Shown here one piece after another: positions 51,986 through 63,480 of a stretch of 64,000 bases of DNA. Both the position numbers and the translations under genes were made by a program. Under the pieces are notes generated by a model, which saw only the letters and a program-made list of their open reading frames with translations, was not told the DNA's origin and did not search any database. The stretch spans positions 577,163 to 641,162 of the forward strand of contig VWZL01000265.1 in the NCBI GenBank assembly GCA_013396915.1. The letters run 5' to 3'. Every line of letters starts with the position of its first letter. The stretch's first letter is position 1. The stretch comes from Stercorarius parasiticus. Taxonomy: Eukaryota > Chordata > Aves > Charadriiformes > Stercorariidae.

Positions 51986-52025
51986 TCTCTTTGTGAATTG
52001 TCCTAACAGTCAATTCACAAAGAGA
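51986..52025. other. Perfect 15-bp inverted repeat (hairpin, 10-nt loop)
   Basis: TCTCTTTGTGAATTG (51986-52000) and its exact reverse complement (52011-52025) flank the loop TCCTAACAGT. Pairing continues for two more G-U or U-G positions and then stops. The stem is too short for a typical miRNA precursor as it stands. It could be a cruciform or RNA hairpin, a tiny palindromic element remnant, or a fold-back mutation. Confidence 0.85.
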
Positions 52026-55000
52026 GTGATTTTCAGTTAATGAATCCAGGACCTTACTGTAGGTGACTGTGCCGTTTAGATATTTATTAAGCACTAGTTT
52101 TCACCTAGTTTTTTTATTTATTTATTTGTTTCTCCCACTACTTCCATGGAAAAACAGCTCTGTCTCCTTTGGTGGTCAGAAACTTTCTGTTCCTAAATTT
52201 AGACAAGGCTAGTTTGTACTTGCTCTTTATTTTGTCAACATTGCCATTAGGTTTTGTAGCTCTTCTCCCTCCTTGACTTTTTACACCTACTCCTGCTGAA
52301 TCAGTTGTGTCCACTGTCAGCCTTTGCCTCTCTGGGCTGAAAACAGTGAAACTACTTTTTTCCTCTCATATGAGACACTCTTCATTGCTCTGATGGTCCT
52401 AACAGCCATTTGTCTGCTCTTTAACCAGTGAGAATTCAAGTTACTGGAATGCTGAGTTACCACAGTGATACAGAATATAACAATTCACGAAGCAGCATTA
52501 AGCTTTTCCTTGTCTGGTATTTCTAGGATCTAGATCTACTTCTTCTCAGCTATAGCTTATTGTCATGCTGGAAATTGCTGAGACAGCCAGGTCTTCCTCT
52601 TTCACCATTATCTCTAAGTAAAAAACTCGTATAGAATTTCTTCTCACTAATCAATTTATAAACTTGCACTTTTACTGTCACTCTGTTTCTATAACTCCAG
52701 TCTACAATACAATCCAGTTCTTCTTTTCCTATATCATGCTTTGATTTTACAGGATTATTGGTTCTGTACTCCAACCACGTGTCACTTCAGTGGTACACTC
52801 TTATTCTCTGCTGAATACTAATAGAAGTATTTTTGTGCTCACTAGTGACACAGATTTTGGAGGAAGTCCATCAGTAACCTCCTGCTAGCCCATAATTTCT
52901 TGTTTAGATCAATGCACTACTTGCTCTCCTTTACTCAGCTCCTTATTCATCTTACAAATAATGAGAAACCACAGCTAGGAACTAAATCAGAGTTAGAATT
53001 GGTTTAATGTGAAAAATTCCATAGCTAAGAAATTAATTTTTATTGTATTTGAAAAAAATAGGTTTGAAAGGGTAAATAACTGTGCAACTATGCATACTAA
53101 GGTTCTCCATCTTAAAATTTGTATTTTACAAGTGGCCTCTCAGAAATTATCTGCAAATTGGTGACTTGTATTGTTGTTTCTGGTTTGAAAACTACTAGAA
53201 AGTGTGACTGTCTCAAGATCTCTTGGATAACATTCATCAGTTAGGACACTGAGTCTAAAACTAAGTTTACAGTATGGAATAGACTTATTGAAGATAAGAT
53301 TGTTTTGGTAATATTTCATTAAATGTTTTGTTAAATTGCACTGATCGTCAAAATGATTCAAGATGACAGGGATGGTGGCAGCATGTCTCTAGAGAGAGTT
53401 CAATGACACTATTCCTAAGTCTCTTGTCAATATTAATGGCATGCCCAAAGATGTCATATTTAGTCTCAGCCACAAGCTTAGACTGATGGTGACTAAAGGC
53501 AAAATTTAACATTGAGCCTTAAGAGTATTCTAACTATTGGAATATTTTAGGAATTTATGTTAAGATCATTTAAGCTGCAATAAAGGTGTTAACTGAAGAA
53601 TCCTGTAGATGTATGAAATGACAGAGTGAATTAACCCTTGCTAGCTGATGATGTGCAAACCTTTCTTAGAAAGCCTTCCTGAGGAAGAGTGAAAAGTCCA
53701 CAGACTACACATTTAAAAAATAACATGGAAAAAAAGAGAAATAAAACTCAGATGGGATGGGATGGAATGAATGTCCTTGTCCAGCTTCAGATCAAGTATA
53801 ATGTTCAGAAGAAGAAGTATTGCTGAATGCAGTGAATTTTCAGCTTTGGCAGTATGGAAGAGTCTTGGGGAACCTAGATAAAACAGGTTACCTCTTGCAT
53901 AGAGAGGCACCTGATCAGTAAGTCTAAATTAAAATTGCATTCTATATTTATTTGTAGTGTGTTGTTTCTAGTGTTGCATCAAAATATCTGACCTTACCTT
54001 TCATTAAATAAAGAGTTTCTTTATTGTTAGGTTTGCTTGGTGTTAAGGATGAAAGAAGCATGGAATGCTACTTCAATGGAAGGAGTGAAAGGAAGGACTA
54101 AGTGTCATGAGGTGACATTGCTGAGAAACTATGTCCCGGGATGAGTTTATGAAATTTAGGGAGTCAGAGTATCTCCTGCTACACTGCAAACACTTGTGTT
54201 AGGAGCAGGGGCAGCATTTGTTGAGAAGTGCTTTTTTTCAGCAAGGATAAGTCAGCATTTCCTCTACAAGGAACAAATGACTGAGAAATATACCCTGACT
54301 TTAGGCAAATCCTGAAGCTCTACCACTGAAATGTTTTCTCGCCAGAAATGAGTGTTAATGGCATTTTTGTCAAGAAGAATTTCTCAGGCCTAGAATATCT
54401 GCTGTGGGGAGGGAAGGAGGAAACCAGAAATTCTAACCCTCTCATGAAATCAAGCGTGCAGAGGGGGTTTGGGGTAGGCTGTGAAAAAGTGAAGTTGAAA
54501 TCACTTTGCTGATTCATTCAGGGCGTTTTGTTCAATATGAGTTTCCAGCATCACAGGAGAACACCTTAGCCGCTGTGTAGAACCTCTTGGTTTTGGTCAG
54601 CACCAAAATAAAACTGAACTTAAAAAATCTTGACATGTCATGTGAAGTTATGAGTGAGCCCGTAGTGAACAAATTCTCCAAAGACAGGACAGTACTCTTT
54701 ATTTGTATAGATAAATACAGCTAAACTACCTTCTCAAAAGAGGCTTGGATGATAGGCCTGTATTGCCAATGTGGTTATGTTGTTTTCACAACTGAATCCA
54801 GGGCACATCTTTTCAATTGTTTGCAACATCAATACAGCTTTCTATTTGCAATACCCATGTTCTTGGTAAATTAGTTACCATGTAAAAGTATGTGCTTGCT
54901 TCATGGCATTTCTATTTGATTAAAGCCAGCTGCAATGTCTAATCTACCAAGAAGAAAAGCTAACTTGGATTAAAAAGTAGCAAGCATGTCATGCACAAAC

Positions 55001-56029
55001 ACATCTTTGTTACTGAACATTTCGTGTAAAACAAAATCACCTTGCAGAGCATTTCCATGTTAGATTTCATTTTCTTTAATGAGAAAAGGCAAAAGAGGTC
55101 ACTGTAGCTTATGAATCTGGATAAAACAGAGAGCGTGCTCAGAAAGTGCCAAAGGCCTGTAGCTTTGCTTGCATCTACACACAAGGGGTATTTTTATTTC
55201 AGAATGTCTTTCATGTATTCTATGAAAAATTAACAGAAACAAAATAGTGAGAGTGGTTCATTAAACTTTAAAATATGCTTCAGAAAATCTTTCTTCAAAA
55301 GAGACATGAGGAAGAATGGGTTATAGGCAAGGTGTTACGTTACCAGAATGCCATTATTTTGAATTATTGATTTATTTTCTTTGGGAGGAGATAGAATATA
55401 GCTGTGGTGTTTTAAGACCTGAGATAGTTTGGTTTGCTTGCAATTTGCACTTTAGTAGGGTTAGCACTTGACCTAAAATAGGAGACAGTTATTTAAATCG
55501 AAAGCTCTTTCAAAGCTGACTGTGAATTACCCATTTCTGCATTATGATTCAAGGCTGATAAAGAGTTCTACTGTTTATCATGCAAAGTGTTTCCATGGTT
55601 CAAATTCACCAGTTTAGACAGAATACCATAATAATCTGAATTGAACAAAATATGAAACATCCTTTTCCACCCTATCATCTCTGATTCACAATAGAATGAT
55701 CAGCTTCTATTCTTCCCATTGATGAATGATGCCAGTTCCAATGTTCCAGCATGCAACTGTAGGTGTTTTTCCTGTGCTACCTTGTAGGCTTGTAGGCCCA
55801 AAAAAACCTCTTTAGTGCACTTTACGTTCATTCTTAAGATTAACCTTTACTGCACTGTTTGTTCTAAAGTAACAACCATTAAGCTCCTGGTGTATTGTGG
55901 CAACTCTCTGCTATGCCAATCAAAATCACTTCATTGTTTCCGTGTGTTACTTCATCTATCTGTATTCTTCTGTTGCCTCTTGATTTTTAGTGCAATTGTG
56001 AATTATCTGAGATAGTAATTGTTCTATAC

Positions 56030-56125
56030 TTACCATATCTAAGCAGTGTCCAGCATTATGGGGCACTGGGACCAAGACTACAGTCTTAAGTTTCTGTGGT
56101 GTCGTACCACTAACTATAATAGATG
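56030..56125 (+). repeat. Possible ancient amniote repeat tail
   Basis: TATCTAAGCAGTGTCCAGCA, then TTATGGGGCACTGGGACCAA, and later GTCGTACCACTAACTATAAT resembles the tail block of an old sauropsid interspersed repeat (CAGCGCCTAGCACAATGGGG ... CTACCGTAATAC). It matches the pattern of the fragment at 24050-24130. Diverged and short. Confidence 0.4.
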
Positions 56126-59100
56126 AGCTGAATTTTGTCTCTGGTTGCAACCTAGTCGCCTCTTCCAGTCTTTCATATGACACTCTTAGTCCTATTTCTT
56201 CTGGGCTGCAGTGATCTGTGGTCTTATTGCAAAAGACTTTTGTTTTTTTTTTTTTTAGCTTTATGACAGAAGTCTTTTGAGTCATCAGAGTCCTGCATTA
56301 CAGCTTTGCCCCAGTTTCAGAAATGCCGGAATGTTACTTTCAGAAATTTCTGGAAGTTTTAAAATTATATTTTGAATAATTTTTCATTCTTTTTGTAGAT
56401 TAATGTAATTATTATACCCATATATATCCTGTCCTAGTAAGAAAATTTTAGTTATTCATAAATAGGTCTTGGGCCCTGTACAAAAGAGGAGGCAGACTAG
56501 CAGAGCTAGAATGGAATAAATCAGTTTGCTACCCCTGATTCTGGAGTTGCTCTCCGTGCAGACATTATTCTTCAATAAAAGTTACTCTTATTCCAGAATA
56601 ATTATTCTGCTCACAAAGCAGCACCGGCTCTGAGACAAAGCTGAGACTTCTAACACTTTGTAAGTTTATTTCTGAATTCCTGCTGTGCAGATGGCACAGT
56701 GGGCTGGGGAGCAGCAGGACTGGGAAGCAATAGAGGAGTTGGCAGGTTGATGAAGAAGATAACAGGTGGCTTGTGAAGTGGAAGCAAGGTCTTTATTGCA
56801 GGCCACCCTTGTCTCAGGCAGAATAAAACTTTGAATTCAAAGGGGGGAGGTAGCTTCACATGAAAGCATATGCAACCTACTGGACCACATACTGGAGACT
56901 TGAAAGGTAGTTTGGGAAGTAAAGGAAAAGAATTATGAACTTTTGGATGGCCCTAGGTAAAAACTGGAAATCTAGAGGGAGGAATGGCTGTTCGAAGGGT
57001 AGCTGCACACTGAGATGGTGGACCAGCACAAATAGAGGTCTGTGGAAGAAAAATACTGTATGAGGTCTTCAGATTAGATAGTCTGGGGTTTTTTGCGGGT
57101 TGTTTTTTTTTTTTTTTCTCTCACCAACCTTGTGAGAGTATAGATTGCTGTAACAGCCAATTAAATTCCTTTTGCAAGTGGGAAGCAGGAGACTGAACTC
57201 AATTGGCAAGTGGTTTATCATTGTGTGAAGTGGGAACAGCTCATTCCGAGTCAAACACATGCTTCACTGCACTTTTTTATATGGAAGATTCTAAGAACAC
57301 AAAGCCATTTGACTCCTTTATTATAGCAGTGTATCAAATAGCCTGGTGAGTGCAAATTTTAAAGAACCTTTGTGTGTATTTCTCACCTCCCACTTTTCAG
57401 GGGTTGATGATATGATTTTCCTTATTGTTAAAAGGGAACATACGTCAAGCTATGTGGTCAATTTGCTCTAAGAAAGTAAGATAAAATATACCTTACTGAA
57501 GAAAGAATACTTAATATTTAAGAAAGTAAGGTGAAAAATAGTTTTCACTCAGCTTTACTAAGCCTTATGGGTAGCAGTCTGCTGATCAAAGGTTTATCTT
57601 CTCAAAATGTTCATTTTTGAAATGAACAATACTTGTAGGTGTTTGAAACTTGATTCATGAATATCAGAGATATTCAGAGATCTGGTTCTGGCACATACCA
57701 ATCACATGCATAGTTTCTATTATCGGCTCATAATCGGAATTGCATACTGATAAGCACAGCTGGAAGACATAAGAGTCCCTTGGACGATGTTTTGGTAGCA
57801 TTTGGGAAATCTCATGTGAATTACTAAAATATATTTGAAGTAATTTAGAAAGTTATCAAGTATCTATCTTGCTCTGAATTCATACATTTATACCCAGACA
57901 TGTGCAAAGTCACTTACTGTAGTGTTGGATGTTTGCCCAGAAATTCATTTTTGGAGAATGACTCTTGAGGTCCTATGCAGATAGTATGCTTATTGCACCT
58001 CTATGTCCACTCTTTTCTCATGTTTTCTCTCAGACAGCTGGTGTAACATCCAGACTGCATTAAAATAACTAGTCCCATCTCAGTTGCACAAGAAGTGTAA
58101 TTTCATCTTCATATTAAATCGTAGATGGTGACTTTATTAGGCATTGGCTTAGCTTTAGACCACATGAACTGAAATGTAGATTACCTTTCAGCATATGCGT
58201 TACATGCCTGACAGGGTTTACAAATGGATGAATGTGGTTGATAAAATAATGGCTTTAGCCACTCTGGTTCTAGGAGGAGCAACTTCAGGACTCAAATCCC
58301 TAGATCAAAACAAGAAGCTGAGACCAAAATATAGCAAAATAGTGTAAAAACCAACCAAACTAGACAAGACCACTCAGTGGTGACACAGAAATTAATAAAT
58401 AAACGACCAAAGAATTATACATCTATAAAATGAGGTACTAAATAAGACTATTCCTGAGCATGTGCATGCATTTTAGCTCTCCTACCACGATAACACTGTT
58501 AATTACACTGGTGGCTGATGATCCTAAATATACAAGGGTGTGCAGAGCCAGGTCTTCTATTTGCAATAGTAATTGCTTGAAGAGCAGCCTCCTAAGAAGA
58601 ATTTTTTTCCCTAACATTTGTCTAACTCGCACCTCACTGCTTGAAATCTGCAATACAAGTCAGTGCACTGACTTGCAGCTTTTAAAACCTGCATTCTTTG
58701 ATTTAAAAATTATAATCAGTGTCTAGCATTCAGGCTCTATGGGTAGACTTGCTAAATATAATGCCTGAAAGAGTGGTTTAGTTATACTTAATGCATTGCT
58801 GACATTAATCTAGCATGTACCACAACTGATTTTTCAAACAAACTCATGTTTTGTTATTTGTTCATCAAAACATTCTAGTAATTGAAAAAGTAATGAGAAA
58901 GTCCGATGGAAGGAATGACTCTATACATGTACACCTGAACGATCTCTGAATTTGGCATTTTCACACAGGCAGGAACTTGGAATCATTGTGGTTAGTTGTC
59001 TGAAATTGCTAACCAAAGGGAGTACAAAACACAGTAGGAGGTTTGGTATGGAAAGGAAAAGAACTTAGCGCTGAACAGAAAATATCACCATGTCTATGTA

Positions 59101-61123
59101 CCTCGAGGCAGATAGCAGTGTGGAGAGAAGCTACAGTGAGGAGTTATCAAGAGAAGATAAGCACATCAGGTCAGAAGAAGAATCAGTGGAAGTGTTGGGA
59201 GAACGACATAGCTGGGAGCTGGGCTGAAGTATCAGGAAGTCCATAGAGCATGGTAGGGTCTAAGGTGGTAGATAATAGGCAAGGCTAGTGTACAGTTAAA
59301 TATGAGACTCTGGTTTGAGTAAATGAGCCTAGGGAGCAGGATCTGAAGCTTGAGGTAGCCAAAAATATGTGGAAACATGCAACCAATAGGACTCAGTTTT
59401 TCATGAGGTGGATAGGAGCAAATCACCTGTCAGGCATGCAGTCTTTCCTTCAGCTGATTGAATGTGTCAGGTCCTTTACTGATAGGAAGACTCCCAAGAC
59501 AAGCTGTAGCACTTAAAAGCTAATCAGAATTTATGAAGAACATCAAAGTACCTGTGTAGCTGCCTGCTCATTGGGCTAGAGCTCTTACTACATCCATAGT
59601 ACACCCATGGTTTAAATACCAGGTGTCAGTCATACTGTCCTAAAAAGAAAAGGAATCTAGAAGGTAGTGTATGGGATTGCCAGAGGTGAGGAAGATTTTC
59701 TGTCATAAAACAGACTAAATACGCTGGGAATCAACAGGTGTGAAAATGTTTCATGCTGTATTTACCGATAATATACCATTTTACCATCCGTTGATTCAAT
59801 ATCATAAAATCTAGGTAATATATCAGGAATAAAAGTCTTGAAAGTAGGGAAAATACTAATAAAGAATAATATAGTCTAGCTCAAGAACTACAGGGGCCTG
59901 ATGAAATCATTGAGTAGCAAATTTAGAACAAAAATACAATTTTTTTTTCAAATAATGCATAATTGAATTGTGGATCTGGCAGCCACAGGTGTTGCAAAGT
60001 CTGAAAATAGAAAAGGGATCAGAAAGGGATTAGACAATTTGATATCTGAATGGTTATTCAGTGGCTATTAAACATAAGGGTATAGATGCTGCCTCTACCT
60101 CAGTCACTAAACTGCTGATAATCTGAAGTCTATAACGGAGGCAAATCACCCTTGAAAGTGCCATGCTTCTTATGCCTGCCTATACTCCTTTGTTAGGAAG
60201 AGCATATTGGGATGGGTGATATTTTGGTGTGATGTCAGATATCTGTTCTTTAACATGCTTTGTCTGTTGCTGTGTTTCAGGAACACAGGAATTAAAATGG
60301 CAAGGACGTCTGAGGGGGTTATAGTTACATGCTTCAGTTATGCACTGGGTTGTTTGTTTTTCTTTTTTCTTTTTTTTCTTTTCTCTGAGTCTTTTACAGG
60401 TGATGGTATCATTTCTAAGAGGTAGCCAGATCAGAAATGCATCACAACAAAAGCCAAAGAACCTGATCTATTCAAGTGATAGCAAATGTTTGTTGGCTTT
60501 ATGTTTTCATAATTCATTAAATGAAAACACTGTTGGAATTCTAAGGTAGCAGGGCAGGGAGTATTCATTGAGGGGATGGAAAGCAGAAAGCAATGTTTAC
60601 CTATTTTGAACCTGTACATGTGAACTTAAAGCAAAGTATTGCTAGATTAACCCCTGACATTTGCTGTTACTTATTAGGTTAGATTTATTTCTTTGAACTT
60701 TTTAGTTTTGGTCAGTAAAGTAGGAAGTCATATCTAAATTTCATAGAATCATAGAATGGTTTGGGTTGGAAGGGATCTTAAAGATCATCTAGTTCCAATC
60801 CCCCTGCCATGGGCAGGGACCCCCTCCGTTAGACCAGGTTACTCAAAGCCCAATCCAGCCTGGCCTTGAACACCTCCAGGGACAGGGCATCCACAACATC
60901 TCTGGGGAACCTGTTCCAGTGTCTCACCACCCTCACAGTAAAAAATTCCTTCCTAATATCTAATCTAAATCCACCCTTTCACAATTTAAAACCATTACCC
61001 CTCGTCCTACTACTATGCTCCCTCCCCATCTCTCATATAGGCCCCCTTTAGGTACTGGAAGGCTGCTATAATATCTCCCCGGAGCCTTCAACCCCAACTC
61101 TCTCAGCCTGTCCTCACAGGAGA

Positions 61124-61235
61124 NNNNNNNNNNNNNNNNNNNNNNNNNNNNNNNNNNNNNNNNNNNNNNNNNNNNNNNNNNNNNNNNNNNNNNNNNNNNN
61201 NNNNNNNNNNNNNNNNNNNNNNNNNNNNNNNNNNN
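61124..61235. other. Assembly gap (112 N) inside CR1
   Basis: The gap falls between the RT segment ending GEVDM and the C-terminal region that resumes near YEDRLRELG. In CR1 these are separated by clearly more than 112 bases (about 130-140 codons by family layout). Either the gap length is not the true size or the copy also has a deletion. Confidence 0.97.
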
Positions 61236-63220
61236 TCATGTCGACCTCTCCACACAGCTTGGTGTCATTGGCAAACTTGCTGAGGGTGCACTCAATCCCA
61301 CTGTCCACATCTCCGACGGAGATGTTAAACAGCACCAGTCCCAATACCGATCCCCGAGGAATGCCACTCGTCACTGGTCTCCACTTGGACATCGAGCCTT
61401 TGACCGCAACTCTTTGAGTGCTACCATCCTTCCAGTTCCTTATCCACTGAGTGGTCCATCCATCAAATCCATGTCTCTTCAATTTAGAGACAAGGATGTT
61501 GTGTGGGACAGTGTCAAATGCTTTGCAGAAGTCCAGGTAGATGATGTCAGTTGCTCTTCCCTTATCCACCAATGCTGTAACGCTGTCATAGAAGGCCACC
61601 AAATGTCAGACACAATTTGCTTTTGTGAAGCCATGTTGGCTGTCACCGATCATCTCCTTGTTTTCGATGTGCCTTAGCAGAGTTTCGAGTGGGATCGGCT
61701 CCATGATCTTGCCAGGCACAGACGTGAGACTGACGGGCCTGTAGTTCTCTCTGTCTTCCTTTTTTCCCTTTTTAAAAGTGGGGGTGTTGTTTCCCCTTTT
61801 CCAGTCGGTGGGAACTTCACCAGACTGCCACGACTTTTCAAATGTGATGGATAGTGGCTTAGCAACTTCATCCACCACTTCCCTTGGGACCTGCAGATGT
61901 ATCTCATCAGGTCCCATGAATTTGTACATCTTCAGGTGCCTTAGATGTTCTTGAAGCTGATCTTCTCCTACAGTGGACAGTTGTTCATTCTCCCAGTCCC
62001 TGCCTTTACCTTCTGTGGCTTGTGTGGCGTGGCTAGAGCACTTGCTGGTGAAGACTGAGGCAAAAAAGTCATTGAGTTCCTCAGCCTTGTCCATATCCCA
62101 GGTAACGTAAGTCTCCCATTTCCTTCTGGAGAGGGCCTACATTTCCCCTTTTATCACTGACATACCTGTAGAAGCTTTTCTTGTTGCCATTGGCATCCCT
62201 GGCCAGATTTAACTCTATCTGGGCTTTAGCTTTCCTAACCTGATCCCTGTCTACTCAGGTAATTTCTCTGTATTCCTCCCAGGCTACCTGTCCTTGCTTC
62301 CACCCTTTGTACGCTTGCTTTTTCTGTTTGAGTTTGTCAGGAGCTCCTTGTTCGTCCATGCAGGCCTCCTGGCATTTTTGCCTGACTTCCTCTTTATTGC
62401 AATGCATTGCTCCTGAGCTTGGAGGAGGTGATCCTTGAATATTGACAGCTTTCTTGTCCCCTCTTCCTTCCAGGGCTTTATCCCACGGTACTCTGCCAAG
62501 CAGATCCCTGAAGAGGCCAAAGTCTGCTCTCTTGAAGTCCAGGTAGGGAGCTTGCTGTGTACTCTCCTTGCTACCCTAAGGATCTTGAACTCCACCATTT
62601 CATGGTCACTGCAGCCAAGGCTGCCCTTGAGCTTCACATTCCCCACCAGACCCTCCTTGTCGGTGAGAACAAGGTCCAGCATAGCACCTCTCCTCATTGG
62701 CTTTTCTATCACTTGGAGAAGGAAGTTATCATCAACGTATTCCAGGAACCTCCTGGATTGCTTATGCCCTGCTGTGTTGTCCCTCCAACAGATATTGCGG
62801 TGGTTGAAGTCCCCCATGAGGACCAGGGCTTGCGAACATGAGGCTGCTCCTATTTGTCTATAGAGGGCCTCATCCACTTGGTCTTCCCGGTCAGGTGGCC
62901 TGTAGCATACCCCCACTGTAATGTCACCTGTCCATGCCCTCCCTTTAATCCTGACCCATAAGCTCTCTGTGGGCTCCTCATCCATCCGCAGGTGGAGCTC
63001 CGCATACTCCAGCTGGTCATTGACATAGAGGGCGATACCCCCTCCTCCTCTCCCCTGCCTGTCCTTCCTAAAGTGCTTGTATCCTTCCATTCCAACAGTC
63101 CAGTCATAGGAGCCATCCCATCATGTCTCTGTGATGCTATTAAGATCAGCCCTGTAGGCGTGTGCACGTCTCTAACTTCTTTTGTTTATTCACCATGCTG
63201 TGTGCGTTTGCATAGAGGCG
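61236..63220 (-). pseudogene. CR1 ORF2 (endonuclease plus reverse transcriptase), inactivated
   Basis: ORF2 normally supplies target-nicking endonuclease and reverse transcription. From the 5' side: an N-terminal piece, a frameshift near 63143, an in-frame TGA at 63121-63123 (usually Trp in ITETWWD), then an open frame of 268 codons (63090-62284) with GDFNH at residues 93-97 and SDHE at 161-164. A linker with another stop and a one-base shift near 62100 follows. RT starts with [13 protein letters not shown], has [13 protein letters not shown], a TGA at 61606-61608, and [13 protein letters not shown]. The catalytic FADD is FAND here (61264-61275), and PQGSVLGP is PRGSVLGL. The copy is dead. 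Confidence 0.9.
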
Positions 63221-63270
63221 TTTCAGTTGGGTCCCCGATGAAGCTGATTTACTGGCTGAAGTGGCTGGAA

Positions 63271-63406
63271 TTTAAAATCTTTTAAAATGAAAACCCTTTT
63301 AAGTTTAAAACCTTTTAAAGTATATGTCCAGTTCTTGAAATATATGGCAGTTATAAGCTGTCTTAGATTTTACCTATCTAATTGACTCGGTCTTCTGTCT
63401 TTCCAG
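63271..63406. other. Short non-CR1 spacer with splice acceptor
   Basis: Between the CR1 5' end and candidate exon E lies AT-rich sequence with repeated AAACCTTTTAAA-type motifs (63272-63320), ending in a strong pyrimidine tract, CGGTCTTCTGTCTTTCCAG. Confidence 0.6.
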
Positions 63407-63480
63407 ATTATGATAGACTTCCAAGCCAACAAAAAGAAGAGCGCTGCATCAAGCGCTAAGTCAGAAAAGAGGAATATGAG
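63407..63480 (+). CDS. Candidate exon E of an unidentified plus-strand gene
   Basis: A strong acceptor (TTCTGTCTTTCCAG) precedes 74 bases that end ATGAG before GTACTTTT, a moderate donor. The phase-0 frame is fully open (IMIDFQANKKKSAASSAKSE..., 24 codons plus two bases) and connects to exon D's phase-0 reading. The frame that continues exon D's other reading gives DYDRLPSQQKEERCIKR and stops at TAA 63457-63459, which would make this the end of the protein. The phase-0 peptide is lysine/serine rich and looks like a disordered linker. No family was recognised. Confidence 0.45.

Larger units (their letters stand above)
50619..60741. other. Long AT-rich stretch, probably intron
   Basis: About 10 kb with no supported exon. 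It includes the hairpin at 51986-52025, an ATTT-type tract near 52110-52130, a pyrimidine-rich block at about 52130-52420, a GGGAT-type short repeat near 53751-53770 and a possible old repeat tail at 56030-56125. A strong acceptor at 60281 lacks a matching donor. Confidence 0.45.
60742..63270 (-). mobile_element. Long CR1 LINE (endonuclease, RT and 3' UTR)
   Basis: On the plus strand the element begins at its 3' terminus (CATAGAATCATAGAATGGTT, TGGGTTGGAAGGGATCTTA) and runs through the 3' UTR, C-terminal ORF2, a 112-N gap, RT, the linker, and the endonuclease up to the start of the ORF2 homology (LKRLYANAHSMVNKQKKLE on the minus strand at about 63160-63220). The 5' boundary is near 63270, where the frame and the similarity end. 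This is unusually long for a CR1 copy. It lies antisense to the candidate gene and about 136 bases from the acceptor of exon E. Confidence 0.93.

Noticed and set aside
60282..60422. Acceptors at 60281 and 60400 with short open stretches
   Set aside because: The first lacks a good donor; the second would give a 22-base exon that leads directly to a stop in exon E.
62435..62863. Plus-strand 142-codon and nearby open frames at 62.4-63.3 kb
   Set aside because: They lie antisense to the CR1 endonuclease and are shadows of that coding sequence.
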